Assembly (NCBI GenBank): GCA_014529385.2
Contig: CM043943.1
Location: 153,613,092 to 153,677,091, forward strand
Direction: 5' to 3'
Length of the DNA stretch: 64,000 nucleotides
From: Adiantum capillus-veneris
Lineage: Eukaryota > Streptophyta > Polypodiopsida > Polypodiales > Pteridaceae
The notes under the pieces are model-generated. The model was given only the letters and a program-made list of their open reading frames with translations, searched no databases and was not told the origin of the DNA. Both the position numbers and the translations under genes were made by a program. This document shows positions 33,135 through 44,521 of the stretch, one piece after another; positions within the stretch are counted from its first letter, which is position 1, and every line of letters starts with the position of its first letter.

Positions 33135-33898
33135 TTTTTTTTTTTTTGTCAGCAATCAATTTAGAAGTCAGCAGCAGCAGCTTGTCAGTTCCAAAGGGCC
33201 ACATACTGAAACCTCACCATTGCTTGCACAAAGACACCCAACCAACGCAATTATGACGAGGGCTAGCATACCTCCGAGATAAGTTTCAGTAACAAGCCAA
33301 CTACAAGCACAGTGTTTGATAAAATACTACGCAAAAGTATCCACAAGCTACAAAACTAAACTCTGTTGCGTCGACCACGAGCTCTCTCAAACTTGCGACC
33401 CTTGGACCAAACATAAGGCTTTCTGTGACTATGTGGTACACCTCGAGCTCTCCCAAAGTGCTTCACAGCTTCACGAGCATTCTTTGGACTTGTTAGAAGT
33501 ACAGTATTTGATCTAGTTGGGACCTTCAAATCAAGTTGGTCAAATGTGAAACATTCTCCACCACCTTTCAAGATTCGGGCTGGGGTAGTCTCTGTAAAGC
33601 GCAGCGCGGTGACTTTTAATGTTGGAACTTCATACACCCTAACATCGTCTGTCACAGTTCCCACAATTACACCTCGTCCTCCTTCCTCTTCATGTAACGT
33701 ATGAGACGAGATAAAGATAGAGGCATCCTGTTATAAGTTCAACAGCCGCTTCAAAAACACAGCATTAAACGGGTTGCCTGTCGTTCGAACGAGAAACCTG
33801 TAGAGCTTGGAAATAAGCTTCAAATAGACATTGTCACTCTTAGGAGCAGTGCACTTTGTCTTCTTATTGCGTCCCTCAGCAGGCAAGTCGATGCCCGT
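33135..33898 (-). pseudogene. RPL18: processed pseudogene of ribosomal protein eL18
   Basis: The minus strand reads '[14 protein letters not shown]' (33895), '[20 protein letters not shown]', '[17 protein letters not shown]', then '[20 protein letters not shown]' and '[20 protein letters not shown]' down to the stop at 33356. These are signature stretches of 60S protein L18 (eL18). The initiator Met codon is ACG, two frameshifts flank the SLSRL segment, and the C-terminal RGF part is lost. There are no introns, and a T13 run (33135-33147; poly(A) on the minus strand) lies about 210 bp beyond the stop, so it is a retrocopy. Confidence 0.9.
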
Positions 33899-34071
33899 GG
33901 CTGCTTCTACTGCTGCTGCTACCGCTTCCGAGGACGAGGTGCTCCGCTTGCCGCAACCCCTCTTAGAATCCTTCCTCCAGCGGTATTCTCTCTCTCAGTA
34001 AAGAAAAAAAAAATTACATACAGGGAGAGAGAGAGAGGCCACGATGCTGTGAGAGAGAAGCGCTCTTGATA

Positions 34072-34749
34072 ATGCAGCGGGATCGGGTAGCGGCGACACC
34101 TGAGAAGGAGGCTACTCCTCAGTACACTATGGAACAAATTGTGGCAGTGAATCCCTACAATCCAGACATCCTTCCGGACCTTGAGGTGTATGTTCCGGAG
34201 CAGGTTAACACGCAGACTTATAGTTTGGATGCAAACCTATGCCTACTGCGGATTTATCAGTTTGAACCATCTCGAATGAATATCCAGATTGTGGCAAGAA
34301 GGCATCGATGGCGCTTCTTGCACTAGACTTCAATCTTTGCATGTTTCTGATACCTGAAAAGCTTCAAATGGAGGATCCCTTCCTGACAGCCAGATTAATC
34401 TTGTTCATTTTTTGGAGATAGCCAGATTTAGGGAGTTTTAATGGGCTGATGTTGCTAGAAATCTCCATATTTTGGAGGGTGTTCTAGGGTTCAAGCAAGC
34501 AATACAAGGATTTGCTTTGCATGTTCTCTCTCTTTCTTACCAGATGCCATAAACATCGAAGTTTTATTGCTAGACAAGTTTTTGGAGCATCAGATTGCTA
34601 GTAATGGTTGGTCTGTAGAAAAGCTTTTTGGTAGAGGACAACTTTTTGTCCTCCCTCCCAAATAGCATAACTATCCAGAGTTGAAGAAGAGCATTATGGA
34701 GAGCATTCCATTAGAACATATATCCAAGATCTTTCCCATCCTGACTTAA
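34072..34749 (+). pseudogene. EIF3K: processed pseudogene of translation initiation factor eIF3 subunit K
   Basis: Plus strand from ATG 34072: 'YTMEQIVAVNPYNPDILPDL', 'NTQTYSLDANLCLLRIYQFE' and 'RMNIQIVAR', then a frame change with 'LDFNLCMFLIPEKLQMEDPF' and, after decay, 'LLDKFLEHQIASNGWSVEKL' and 'IPLEHISKIFPIL' up to TAA at 34747-34749. These match eIF3k along its length without introns. Frameshifts and stops lie in the middle. The Copia element inserted exactly over the stop codon (its TSD CTTAA includes the TAA). Starts only about 175 bp from the divergent eL18 retrocopy. Confidence 0.9.
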
Positions 34750-35515
34750 TGTTAGAAAATAAGACGTAGCTAAATAGATTTTTGAGTAGATTACTTAATG
34801 GAGAGAGATAGATTTCACACACAAGAGATTAAAGAGTAGAGAGAGAGAGAGAGAGTACACACGATATACGTGGTTCACCCAATGTGGGCTACGTCCACGG
34901 GAAAGCAGCCACTCAATGGCTTTAGCACTTCAAAAGAAGAAGTAGTTTACAAAGGGATTAAACCCTTGATAGAGCTCCCGCCTTGCTTCACTCTCACCAC
35001 CTCACACTCACCTTGTTGCATCAACTTCACACTATGAAATGTGTGTAGAAATGGCCTCCTTTTATAGGCCAAAAGGGCTACCCTCTCTAATGAGAGAGAG
35101 CCATGTGTAGCCGCCCTTGTGCGAATAAGTCCAAATCGGACCCTCCAATCCGCCCATGTGTGGCCGCCCTTGAGAAGACAAGTCCGCTTTTGAATTCGGC
35201 CACCGGCCACCAGCCATTGACTTCCGACCACCGGCCATCGGCCATTGACTACCGGCCACCGGCCAACCGACCGGTTGTTTTTCAACCACTTTCCGGCCGC
35301 CGTCCGGTCATAATATCCCGGCAAAAAGGAATATTCCGGAGAAAAAAAGTCTCGGGGGCCTCTAAAGTTGCCCCTGATTCTTGTCCGTGAAAATTTTGGT
35401 TACCGGTGAGTGATTTTCCTTCACACACGATGGCTTCTCCTCATAATGGGGGCCTTACAAATGTGCGCTTTTACCACAGAAAATTAGAAGGGTAAATCAG
35501 GCTCCATACTTAACA
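34750..35515 (-). repeat. 3' LTR of Copia element
   Basis: Contains a minisatellite of CCACCGGCCA.CGGCCATTGAC units at about 35200-35285 and GA repeats at 34835-34855. Lacks the 17-bp CCTCCGCCTCCGAGG-type insert of the other LTR. Confidence 0.95.
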
Positions 35516-35534
35516 ATCTCCCACTTGGAGACTG
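35516..35534 (-). other. polypurine tract of Copia element
   Basis: The minus strand reads CCAAGTGGGAGAT directly before the LTR start, typical for Copia. Confidence 0.75.
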
Positions 35535-35575
35535 ATGTCCAAACCAAACCTGTGACTGCTTTCCATTCTGGATTC

Positions 35576-36664
35576 TTATCCTTGAATGCCGATTGAAGAT
35601 GAGCGAAAGCTCAACTTCTCCTTGTTGACCACCTTTGTAAACATGTCTGCAGGATTTTCACTTGTATGCACCTTTCCTAGCTTTAGCTGTCCCTCTTCCA
35701 AAAGAGTGCGTATGAAGTGATATCTCACCTCAATGTGCTTTGTCCTTGAATGAAAGGCTGATCTCTTCGCAAGATGGATAGCGCTTTGGCTATCACTATA
35801 CAAGACACAATTGTCTTGTTTGAATCCAAGCTCTTCTAAGAATCTGTGAAGCCACAGAATTTCTTTGCTTGCCTCCTTCATTGCTACATACTCTGCTTCC
35901 GTGGTAGAAAGTGAAACGACTTTCTGCAGCTTTGAAGCCCAGCTTACTGCTGTGTCTCCAACCGTGAACACATAGCCAGTAGTGCTCCTTCGAGTATCTT
36001 TGTCACCTGCCATATCTGCATCAGCATACCCTTCTAGAAAAATATCAGTTCCTCCAAAATACAAAGCATTTGTTGTTGTCCCTTTTAGATACCTAAGTAT
36101 CCACTTCACAGCTTGCCAATGCTCTTTACCTGGGTTGTCCATGAACCTACTGACAACTCCCACTACATGTGCAATGTCTGGCCTTGTCCAGACCATAGCA
36201 TACATTAGAGAACCTACCGCTGCAGCATATGGAACTTTAGACATATAGACTATCTCCTCTTGTGTCTTTGGACACATATCCTTCGTTAGTTTAAAATGAC
36301 CAGCCAAAGGTGTAGAAACTGGTTTTGCATTTTGCATTGCAAACCTTTCTAGTACCTTCTTGATGTAATCTTCTTGAGATAGCTTTATTGTCTTCTTCGT
36401 CCTGTCCCTTGATATTTTCATACCAAGTATCCTCTTTGCAGCACCTAAATCTTTCATTGAAAAAGATTTAGACAGCTCCTCTTTTAGGTCTTTGATGTCC
36501 TGCATGTTAGCACTTGCAATCAACATGTCATCAACATACAACATTAGGATGATGAATTTCCCATCTCCCAAATTCTTCGTGTAGACGCAGTGATCCGAGT
36601 TGCATCTTGTGAATCCATGATCCAACATCCATCGATCAAACTTCAAGTACCATTGTCTTGATGC
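35576..36664 (-). pseudogene. Copia RT C-terminal half and RNase H
   Basis: The minus strand begins 'MKFDRWMLDHGFTRCNSDHC' and carries the RT active site 'ILMLYVDDMLIA' (about 36545), 'MKDLGAAKRILGMKISRDR', 'YAAAVGSLMYAMVWTRPDI' and RNase H motifs 'GYADADMAGDKDTRRSTTGY' and 'VSLSTTEAEYVAM'. It is open for 356 codons to the stop at 35576. It is separated from the upstream RT half by one TAA at 36664-36666, where a Gln codon (SLYGLK-Q-AS) is expected: a C-to-T change. Confidence 0.9.
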
Positions 36665-37235
36665 TTACTTTAAACCATACAAGCTCTTCTTTAATCTGCA
36701 AACCATTTTTTCCTTACCTTTTACTTCATACCCCTTTGGTTGAAGCATGTAGATTTCCTCCTCTAAGTCACCGTGAGGGAATGCCGTATTTACATCCATT
36801 TGCTCGAGATTTAGATCATGAGCAGCCACAAGGCTTAAGACAAGCCTAATTGAGTTCATTTTTACAACAGGAGAAAATATTTCATTGAAGTCAATACATT
36901 TCTTTTGAGAAAAACCTTTTACCACAAGCCTAGACTTGTACCTTTTCTTCCCACCTTCTTCTTCCTTCAGCTTGTACACCCATTTATTTTGAAGTGCCCG
37001 CTTACCTTTAGGCAACTCAACCAACTCCCATGTTTGGTTGCGATGTAGTGAGTCCATCTCCACTTGCATGCTCTTCGTCCATTGTTCTTTGGATTCATGT
37101 TGCATAGATTCTTCGTATGATTCCGGCTCTCCAGAATCTGAGATCAAGAGATGGTTGAAGGAAGGAACAAACCTTTCTGGAGGTCTACTTGCTCTTGTAG
37201 ATCTTCGGGGAATAGGTTGAGGCTCCTCATTTGGT
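36665..37235 (-). pseudogene. Copia RT N-terminal half
   Basis: 'SKEQWTKSMQVEMDSLHRNQ', 'TWELVELPKGKRALQNKWVY' and 'DLNLEQMDVNTAFPHGDLEE' are standard Copia RT blocks; the catalytic Asp of MDVNTAF is present. Bounded by TAA stops at 36664 and 37235, both explainable as C-to-T in CAA codons, i.e. readthrough of an otherwise continuous pol. Confidence 0.9.
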
Positions 37236-38608
37236 TAACGTTGTTGCACATTGTCACCGTTTGCAGTCCTTGAGTCTTCACCGTCCTCAAGCTCCATGTA
37301 CTCATCACCTGTTTCTTTTGTTTGTTTTCTTTCCAAGTAATCTTTGTACATATTTTGTTCGTTAAAAATTACATCCCTACTCCTTAAGATTTTACCATCT
37401 TCAGGATTCCATAGGCGATACCCAAAGTCTCCTTCTCCATAGCCAATGAAGAAACACTTTTTCGACTTTGCATCTAGCTTTGATATTAGGCTTCTATCTA
37501 TGTGCATGAAAGCCTCACACCCAAACACTTTGAGAAATGCATAATTCACCGGTTTACCTGTCCATGCCTCTTCTGGAACTCCCCCATCCAATGCCGTTGA
37601 GGGTGACCGATTGATTAAGTACACAAATGTACTTACAGCTTCCGCCCAAAGCTCAAGTGGTAGGCCTGCATGTAGCCGCATGCTTCGTGCTCGTTCCATG
37701 ATTGTCCTGTTCATCCTTTCTGAAATCCCATTTTGTTGAGGTGTCCTTGGGGTTGTCCTTTGCCTGCGAATGCCATTGCTAGCACAAAAGCTTTCGAAAG
37801 CTTGGCTGCAATATTCGCCTCCATTGTCGGATCTGAGGCATTTAACCTTGGTACCTGTTTCATTTTCCACAAAGGCTTTCCACCTTTGAAATATGGAAAA
37901 TACATCGGATTTATTCTTCATGACATAAACCCATGTTTTTCTACTCGCATCGTCTATGAATGTTACATAGTACAATGAGCCACCAAGTGATGGTGTACTT
38001 GCAGGACCCCAAACATCAGAATGAACCAACTCAAGTTTTTTATTTTTTCTTTCATTTCTTGATTTTTGAAATTTTACCCTCTTTTGTTTACCATAAACAC
38101 AATCTTCACAGAACTCTAAGTCCACTTCTTTCAAGCCTGGTAGAAGCTTCTTTGTTTGAAGGATTTGCATTCCTTTGGCACTCATATGCCCAAGTCGGTA
38201 GTGCCACACCGCACTGTCAACTTCTGTAGTTGTTGCACAAGCTGAAGGTTGCGTGCTAATAGTACGCAAGTAAAGTGTACCGACTTTTTCTCCCTTGGCA
38301 ACCACCAAAGATTCCTTTGAGATCTTCCACCGTTTGTTTCCGAATGCAATGGTGTGACCTTCATCGTCCAATTGTCCTGTAGAGATCAAATTTTTGCGAA
38401 GAGAAGGAACATGCCTAACATCTTTAAGCTTCCATTCATTTCCGTTAGCAGTTTTGATAGAAACTGTACCTTTGCCGAAAATCTCACAAGCTTCATCATC
38501 TCCCAAGTATACATACCCAAAATTACCTTTGGTGTAGTCTTGGAAATGTTGCTTGTGTGGTGTCGCATGGAATGAGCCCCAGAATCTACTATCCAGGAAT
38601 AGACACAT
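37235..38608 (-). pseudogene. Copia protease remnant and integrase
   Basis: 457 codons. 'WHYRLGHMSAKGMQIL' and 'CEDCVYGKQ' form the HHCC zinc domain. The catalytic D-D-E is in 'LVHSDVWGP', 'CLRSDNGGEY' and 'QQNGISERMNRTIMERARSM', all intact. Upstream, the protease site is broken: the DSGA motif occurs in a third frame at about 38580 between two frame changes, while 'GSFHATP' is in this frame. Followed by a linker with 'NEQNMYKDYLERKQTK' to a TAA. Confidence 0.9.
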
Positions 38609-39464
38609 TGTCTAATGAGAGAATTAGAGCATCTTGCTCTACTTTACCTGCCACATTGGCCTCCGATGTTGGCTTGCTGTCTTGAGACTCTGTCTCCTTC
38701 TTCTTCTTGGACCAACAATCCTTCTTGACGTGGCCCTTCTTGCCGCAGTTCCAACATTCAAGAACTGACTTTGTGCGTGACTTGCTCCGCCTTGAGCGAT
38801 CACGACCCTTTTGGTTTTTGAACCTCTCCTTAGGCCTTCCTCTTGTTTCCACTGATAGTGCAGCACTTGATGATTCTCCTGTGCTTCTCCTTCGCATTTC
38901 CTTGCTTAGGAGAACACCGACAACATCATCAAACTTAAGAGTATTTGTGCCAGAGATAGAATTACTTACAGTCATCACAAGGCTATCCCAACTATCCGGT
39001 AGAGATGATACTATAAGGAGAGCTCGCACTTCGTCATCGAAATTGATTTTCACTGATCGAAGTTGACTTATGTTTGTGTTAAAGTCATTTAGGTGTTCTG
39101 CAACTGAACCATTCTCTGTCATCTTTAGATTGAACAAGCGCTTCCTAAGAAATACCTTATTGGATGCCCATGGTTTCTCGTAGAAGTCGTCAAGTGACTT
39201 CATCAAGTCCTCCGTGGTCTTCATCTCCGAAACATTGAAGGCCACCGTTGACGCCAAGCTTAACCGGATTTTTCCCAGTGCCTTTCGATCAAGGACAATC
39301 CATTCTTCATCTGCCATTGTTGCGGGCTTCTTCGCAAGACCGCCTAGTGGCAAATAGAGGTCCTTCTGGTAGAGATAGTCTTCAATCTGCATCTTCCACT
39401 GTTGGTAGTTCTTGCCGTTGAACTTCTCAATCTTGAGCTTCCCTTCCTCTGCCATAACTCCCAC
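38589..39464 (-). pseudogene. Copia gag with CCHC knuckle
   Basis: 291 codons. 'KIEKFNGKNYQQWKMQIEDY' begins the UBN2-type capsid domain; 'LLIVSSLPDSWDSLVMTVS' and a basic RS-rich region follow; 'CWNCGKKGHVKKDCW' (about 38760-38720) is an intact CX2CX4HX4C. It ends at a stop where it should run into protease, so gag itself may still be functional. Confidence 0.9.
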
Positions 39465-39514
39465 TCAATTCAAGGAATCCTTTCCTTGAGATAATTTAGC
39501 TACGAGCAAACCTT

Positions 39515-39526
39515 GCTCTGATACCA
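39515..39526 (-). other. PBS of Copia element
   Basis: The minus strand reads TGGTATCAGAGC, two bases from the 5' LTR edge at 39529. Confidence 0.85.
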
Positions 39527-39528
39527 GT

Positions 39529-40311
39529 TGTTAGAAAATAAGACGTAGCTAAATAGATTTTTGAGTAGATTACTTAATGGAGAGAGATAGATTTCACACA
39601 CAAGAGATTATAGAGTAGAGAGAGAGAGAGAGAGAGTACACACGATATACGTGGTTCACCCAATGTGGGCTACGTCCACGGGAAAGCAGCCACTCAATGG
39701 CTTTAGCACTTCAAAAGAAGAAGTAGTTTACAAAGGGATTAAACCCTTGATAGAGCTCCCACCTTGCTTCACTCTCACCACCTCACACTCACCTTGTTGC
39801 ATCAACTTCACACTATGAAATGTGTGTAGAAATGGCCTCCTTTTATAGGCCAAAAGGGCTGCCCTCTCTAATGAGAGAGAGCCATGTGTAGCCGCCCTTG
39901 TGCGAATAAGTCCAAATCGGACCCTCCAATCCGCCCATGTGTGGCCGCCCTTGAGAAGACAAATCCGCTTTTGAATTCGGCCACCGGACACCGGCCATTG
40001 ACTTCCGACCACCGGCCATCGGCCATTGACTACCGGCCACCGGCCAACCGACCGGTTGTTTTCCGACCACTTTCCGGCCGCCGTCCGGCCATAATATTCC
40101 GGCGAAAAGGAATATTCCGGAGAAAAAAAGTCTCGAGGGCCTCCGCCTCCGAGGCCTCTAAAGTTGCCCCTGATTCTTGTCCGTGAAAATTTTGGTTACG
40201 GGTGAGTGATTTTCCTTCACGCACGATGGCTTCTCCTCATAATGGGGGCCTTACAAATGTGAGCTTTTACCACAGAAAATTACAAGGGTAAATCAGGCTC
40301 CATACTTAACA
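39529..40311 (-). repeat. 5' LTR of Copia element
   Basis: 783 bp; same CGGCCA-type minisatellite at about 39980-40065 and a 17-bp insertion near 40140 compared with the other LTR. Confidence 0.95.
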
Positions 40312-40640
40312 CTTAAGGCATTTTTAAAGAGCTCAAAAGTAAGGCTGCATTGTGGTTTCTGCTAGAAGCATCACTTGGAGAAATTCTATTCTTGTCATTG
40401 GATTGCATTGGACTCCTAATTATATTGCACTGCTCAATGTTTCTAGCTTCATTTCAAAACAATTGAAGGTAGTTTGTTGGCACTGCCTGCTTGCAGAGAG
40501 TGATATAGGCGTGGTGCCTATGAAATGTTGTACACAAATTTTAGGCTTTTTGAAGCTATTATAAGATGTTGCTTTTTAGCATCCCTTTGGAGCCACGCTT
40601 GTAATAAAAATAGAAGTTGCAAGATAAAAGATAATTAATT
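40312..40640 (+). pseudogene. 3' untranslated tail of the eIF3k retrocopy
   Basis: Sequence right of the Copia TSD continues from the stop codon of the eIF3k pseudogene. No frame; ends near an AT-rich stretch (AAGATAAAAGATAATTAATT, about 40622). Assignment rests on continuity across the Copia target site. Confidence 0.55.
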
Positions 40641-41735
40641 TGTCGACAACAGCAACAGCGCGAAGAGCCTCAAGCAGAGACGGCAAGGTATGCTGCTACA
40701 AATCCTCCCCTCCCCCCCTCCCCCCCTTGACAGACAGTGCCGCCGTTGCATGGGGAGAATTTTTCCTAAGAAAAGCGTTCATAACTTTATCCACCTTGCA
40801 TAATCTTTTATCAAAGCACCCCTTATAATCCCCCACCATTACCACCTCCCTTGACACCTTTGTCACCACCATCTTTGGCAACACCACTAACTTTCCCACC
40901 CCCTCAATGGTAGACTTCGTATGATGGTTTGACCCATACTTTAATATATATACCATGATGTTGAGTTCTCAAAAGAATGACCTCATTTCAATAATAGAAC
41001 TATTTTCAAGTTCCCACAATTTTCTCTAGAGTAACTTAAAAATGCATAATATGGTATCGTACATCAACCCATAATAACTTGAGGTAGAGTGAGAGAGAGG
41101 AGAAGAAGAGGAAGTGAAGAGCTCCTAAACTCTCCTTATTCATAAGATTTGTTTCAGTGGAAACAACCTTACCTTTTTAGTGTAAAATCTTGGGGTTGAA
41201 CCCTTTGATTGGGGGGCTAAAATTGGGGAATAGTTATTCATCACCCTTTTTATGGAAGAAATGGAACTATGACATATTGAAACAATGGTATACACACACC
41301 AATGTGTCATATGTGATGCTTAATGTATAATAAACACCCAAATTGTTAACAAGATCTATGAGGTCCTGCGTGTAAGGAGGTAGGAATATGAGATTTATAT
41401 CTAGCAAGGATCAATGGTGGTAGCAAATTGCAATGAGCTTCCAATATTTTGAGGGCAACGATTTCCAAGGAGAGGAATATCAACATGCCATTGTAATGGT
41501 TCCAGGTGTTCTAGCCCATCAAAGGAAACACTCTACCCAAACCTTGTTCAAAGGGTTTTGTGGGTCAAAACTTTGTGGTTGATTTACCATTAAAAATAGG
41601 TGCAATCTTGAATTACTTTTTTGTTGTTGTTCTTGAAGTCACCGAAGAATCATGTTTGGTTTTTGTTTTGTATATGTGTCTTGCCCTATCTCGCTCATTT
41701 TAGGGATTTCTCGGAAAATCTCGCTCGAGCTTTAA
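40641..41735. other. no gene seen
   Basis: Contains a C-rich run (40708-40728). Short frames only; nothing recognised. Confidence 0.45.
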
Positions 41736-41739
41736 GATT

Positions 41740-42560
41740 CCTCTTTGGTCAGGCTATGCTTACATCTTGAATTACACAGGGGATATGTGCTTGGTATTTC
41801 CTTGATCGACATGTATTCCATATGTGGTATGCTTGAGGAGATTTTTGTTCAGAATCTCGTCTCTTGGAACGCATTGATTGTGGGATATGCTCAACAGGGA
41901 CAGGATCAAAGAGTTGTTTTTAGCTAATGTGAAGCACACACATCTCTCCATATGCAATTACCTATGCTTGCATACTGAAGGCATGTGGAAATTTGAAAGA
42001 CGCGGGCTAAAGAACTCACGATGATATTGTTAGTCAAGGGGTGTCTATTATGTCGTTTCTTTGAATGCATTGATTGTGGGATATTCCAAACAACAAGGAT
42101 AGGCCATGAAGCTTTGGGCTATTATCATCGGATGCGAACCAAGGTTATGTAATGACATATGCTTGCATCTTGAAGGCATGTAGGACTATGCAAGACTTCA
42201 ATATGGGCAATGGTGATATCATTAGACAGGGGCTATGTGCTTGGCATGCCTTCATTGACATGTATTCCAGATGTGGTGTGCTTGAGGAGCTCTGTGTCTG
42301 GAATTTCGTCTCTTGGAATGCATTGATTGTGGGATATGATCAACACGGGCATGGCCAAAGAGCTCTTGTCTGTTTTTACCTCATGCGAAGCAAGGTTACA
42401 TCTCTGCAGATGCAATCAACTATGCTTGCATCTTGAAGAGGTGTGGTAATTTGGAAGACGATGAGATGGACATAAGGACTCACGATGATATTGTTAGTCA
42501 AGGGCTGTTGAGTATCTTGTTTCTTTGGACACATTGATTGCAGGATATTTTTGATCACAT
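41740..42560 (+). pseudogene. PPR protein remnant
   Basis: Repeats on the plus strand: 'NLVSWNALIVGYAQQGQDQR' (about 41847), 'AITYACILKACGNLKDAG' (41953), 'YACILKACRTMQDFNMGNGD' (42157) and 'FVSWNALIVGYDQHGHGQRA' (42306). These are the same kinds of motif as at 15.1-16.5 kb but a different copy. Stops and deletions between repeats. Confidence 0.8.
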
Positions 42561-43090
42561 TTTGTTTTCGATTATAGAGCCCCACGTTGGTGCCGCGAGT
42601 TGAGGTTACAAGATCTCTCTTGCCGGCAATAATGTTGCGCTTGTCTCCCTTGCATGGTACTTCTGTTTTCTCCATTCATAAAGCTCTGCTCAATTCTTAC
42701 ACCAATTTGCCATGAAGAAGGCGCACGATTGTTGCCGTGGAGGCCCATAACAACTCAGAGGGTAATTCAAATTGGAAGTTTCATGGTGCTTCGATAAGCA
42801 TCACCACCACGCTAGAGTGAGCATCAACAGTCTCATCACCAATATCAATTCCTTCACCAATTTCACCCCTAATACTTGATGTACTTTGTACATGTCTACT
42901 TTTTTCCTAGGTGGTTGATGTTAATCTACGTATGTCCTTATGCATCTTCTATATTGTAGGTCAATGTTCTCCTCTGCATAACCATTTTGTAGAATGAAGA
43001 CAATTCTTCATCCTAGTATTTTCCTCCTCATATATGTTTTGCACTAGGTTTTGTGATTAACAGCCAAGACCCTCCAACTATGACAATACG
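42561..43090. other. no gene seen
   Basis: Anonymous sequence after the last PPR-like motif. Confidence 0.45.
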
Positions 43091-43792
<702 letters not shown>

Positions 43793-43853
<61 letters not shown>

Positions 43854-43931
43854 TAGGTCTTGAGTTCAAGATTCATCGGGATCTTTGAGGTCTCTTGGGA
43901 TTGTTCCTAAGACGTTAATAGTTCTCTTCTT

Positions 43932-43968
<37 letters not shown>
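43793..43968. repeat. CT microsatellites flanking a SINE-like fragment
   Basis: CT runs at 43793-43848 and 43938-43968. Between them 'GGTCTTGAGTTCAAGATTC', 'GAGGTCTCTTGGGAT' and 'CCTAAGACGTTAA' match the minus strand of the repeats at 47.2-47.7 kb. Confidence 0.7.
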
Positions 43969-43970
<2 letters not shown>

Positions 43971-44089
43971 ATCCAACAGGCCTGCGAGTTACTGCCTATG
44001 CAACACATATCAAAGGTAGACCACTTCTTTAGTTTTTGCTTTTCTCCTAAAATTTCTCCCTTTCTCTATCTTTACTGCGTAAAAGTCAC

Positions 44090-44521
44090 CCCCCCCCCCC
44101 CCCCTCTCTCTGTCTCTAGTGCAACCGTTTTTTGAGAGCACTTTGCTCCTTAGAATTGATAACACTTTGCTCTTGATAATTCACAAGACTTGGAGACAAG
44201 TAGTAACACAAAAAGACTTCATCTATTGAATTTGCTTTTTGTAAAATAAAAAGCTCGGCTGTACATATAAGAGGTACAAATGGTATATTTTTCTTAACCA
44301 AGCAAAAGCACATGTTGACCATTGGCCATAAAGGATAAGGAGTTGTGTTCATTACTATTGTGCAATGTGTTTCCTAAACCATGCATCTACTCCCATCATA
44401 AAACTACATCAATACAGTCCATGTTCATAACTTGAAAGTCAAAGGTTATCGTATGATCTTGAATAATAAGCTCAACCCCTTGAACTACTGTGTCCCATAC
44501 TTCTTTATCATTTCAAGACAT
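44090..44521. other. poly-C run, then no gene seen
   Basis: C15-16 run at 44090-44104; the rest is anonymous and adjoins the Ty3 gag-protease remnant. Confidence 0.45.

Larger units (their letters stand above)
34750..40311 (-). mobile_element. Ty1/Copia LTR retrotransposon, nearly complete and young
   Basis: 5562 bp. LTRs at 34750-35515 and 39529-40311, both TGTTAG...TTAACA in plus orientation, flanked by CTTAA on both sides (34745-34749 and 40312-40316). Minus-strand order gag, protease, integrase, RT, RNase H is that of Copia. By hand I count about 16 substitutions plus a 17-bp and a 2-bp indel between LTRs (about 98% identity), so insertion is recent. Two frame changes near protease and two TAA stops in pol make this copy defective. 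Confidence 0.95.

Noticed and set aside
34947-35390. Gly/Trp-rich 'VGWPVAGSQWPMAGG' frames as a gene
   Set aside because: They are translations of the CGGCCA minisatellite in the Copia LTR; the same occurs at 39728-40224.
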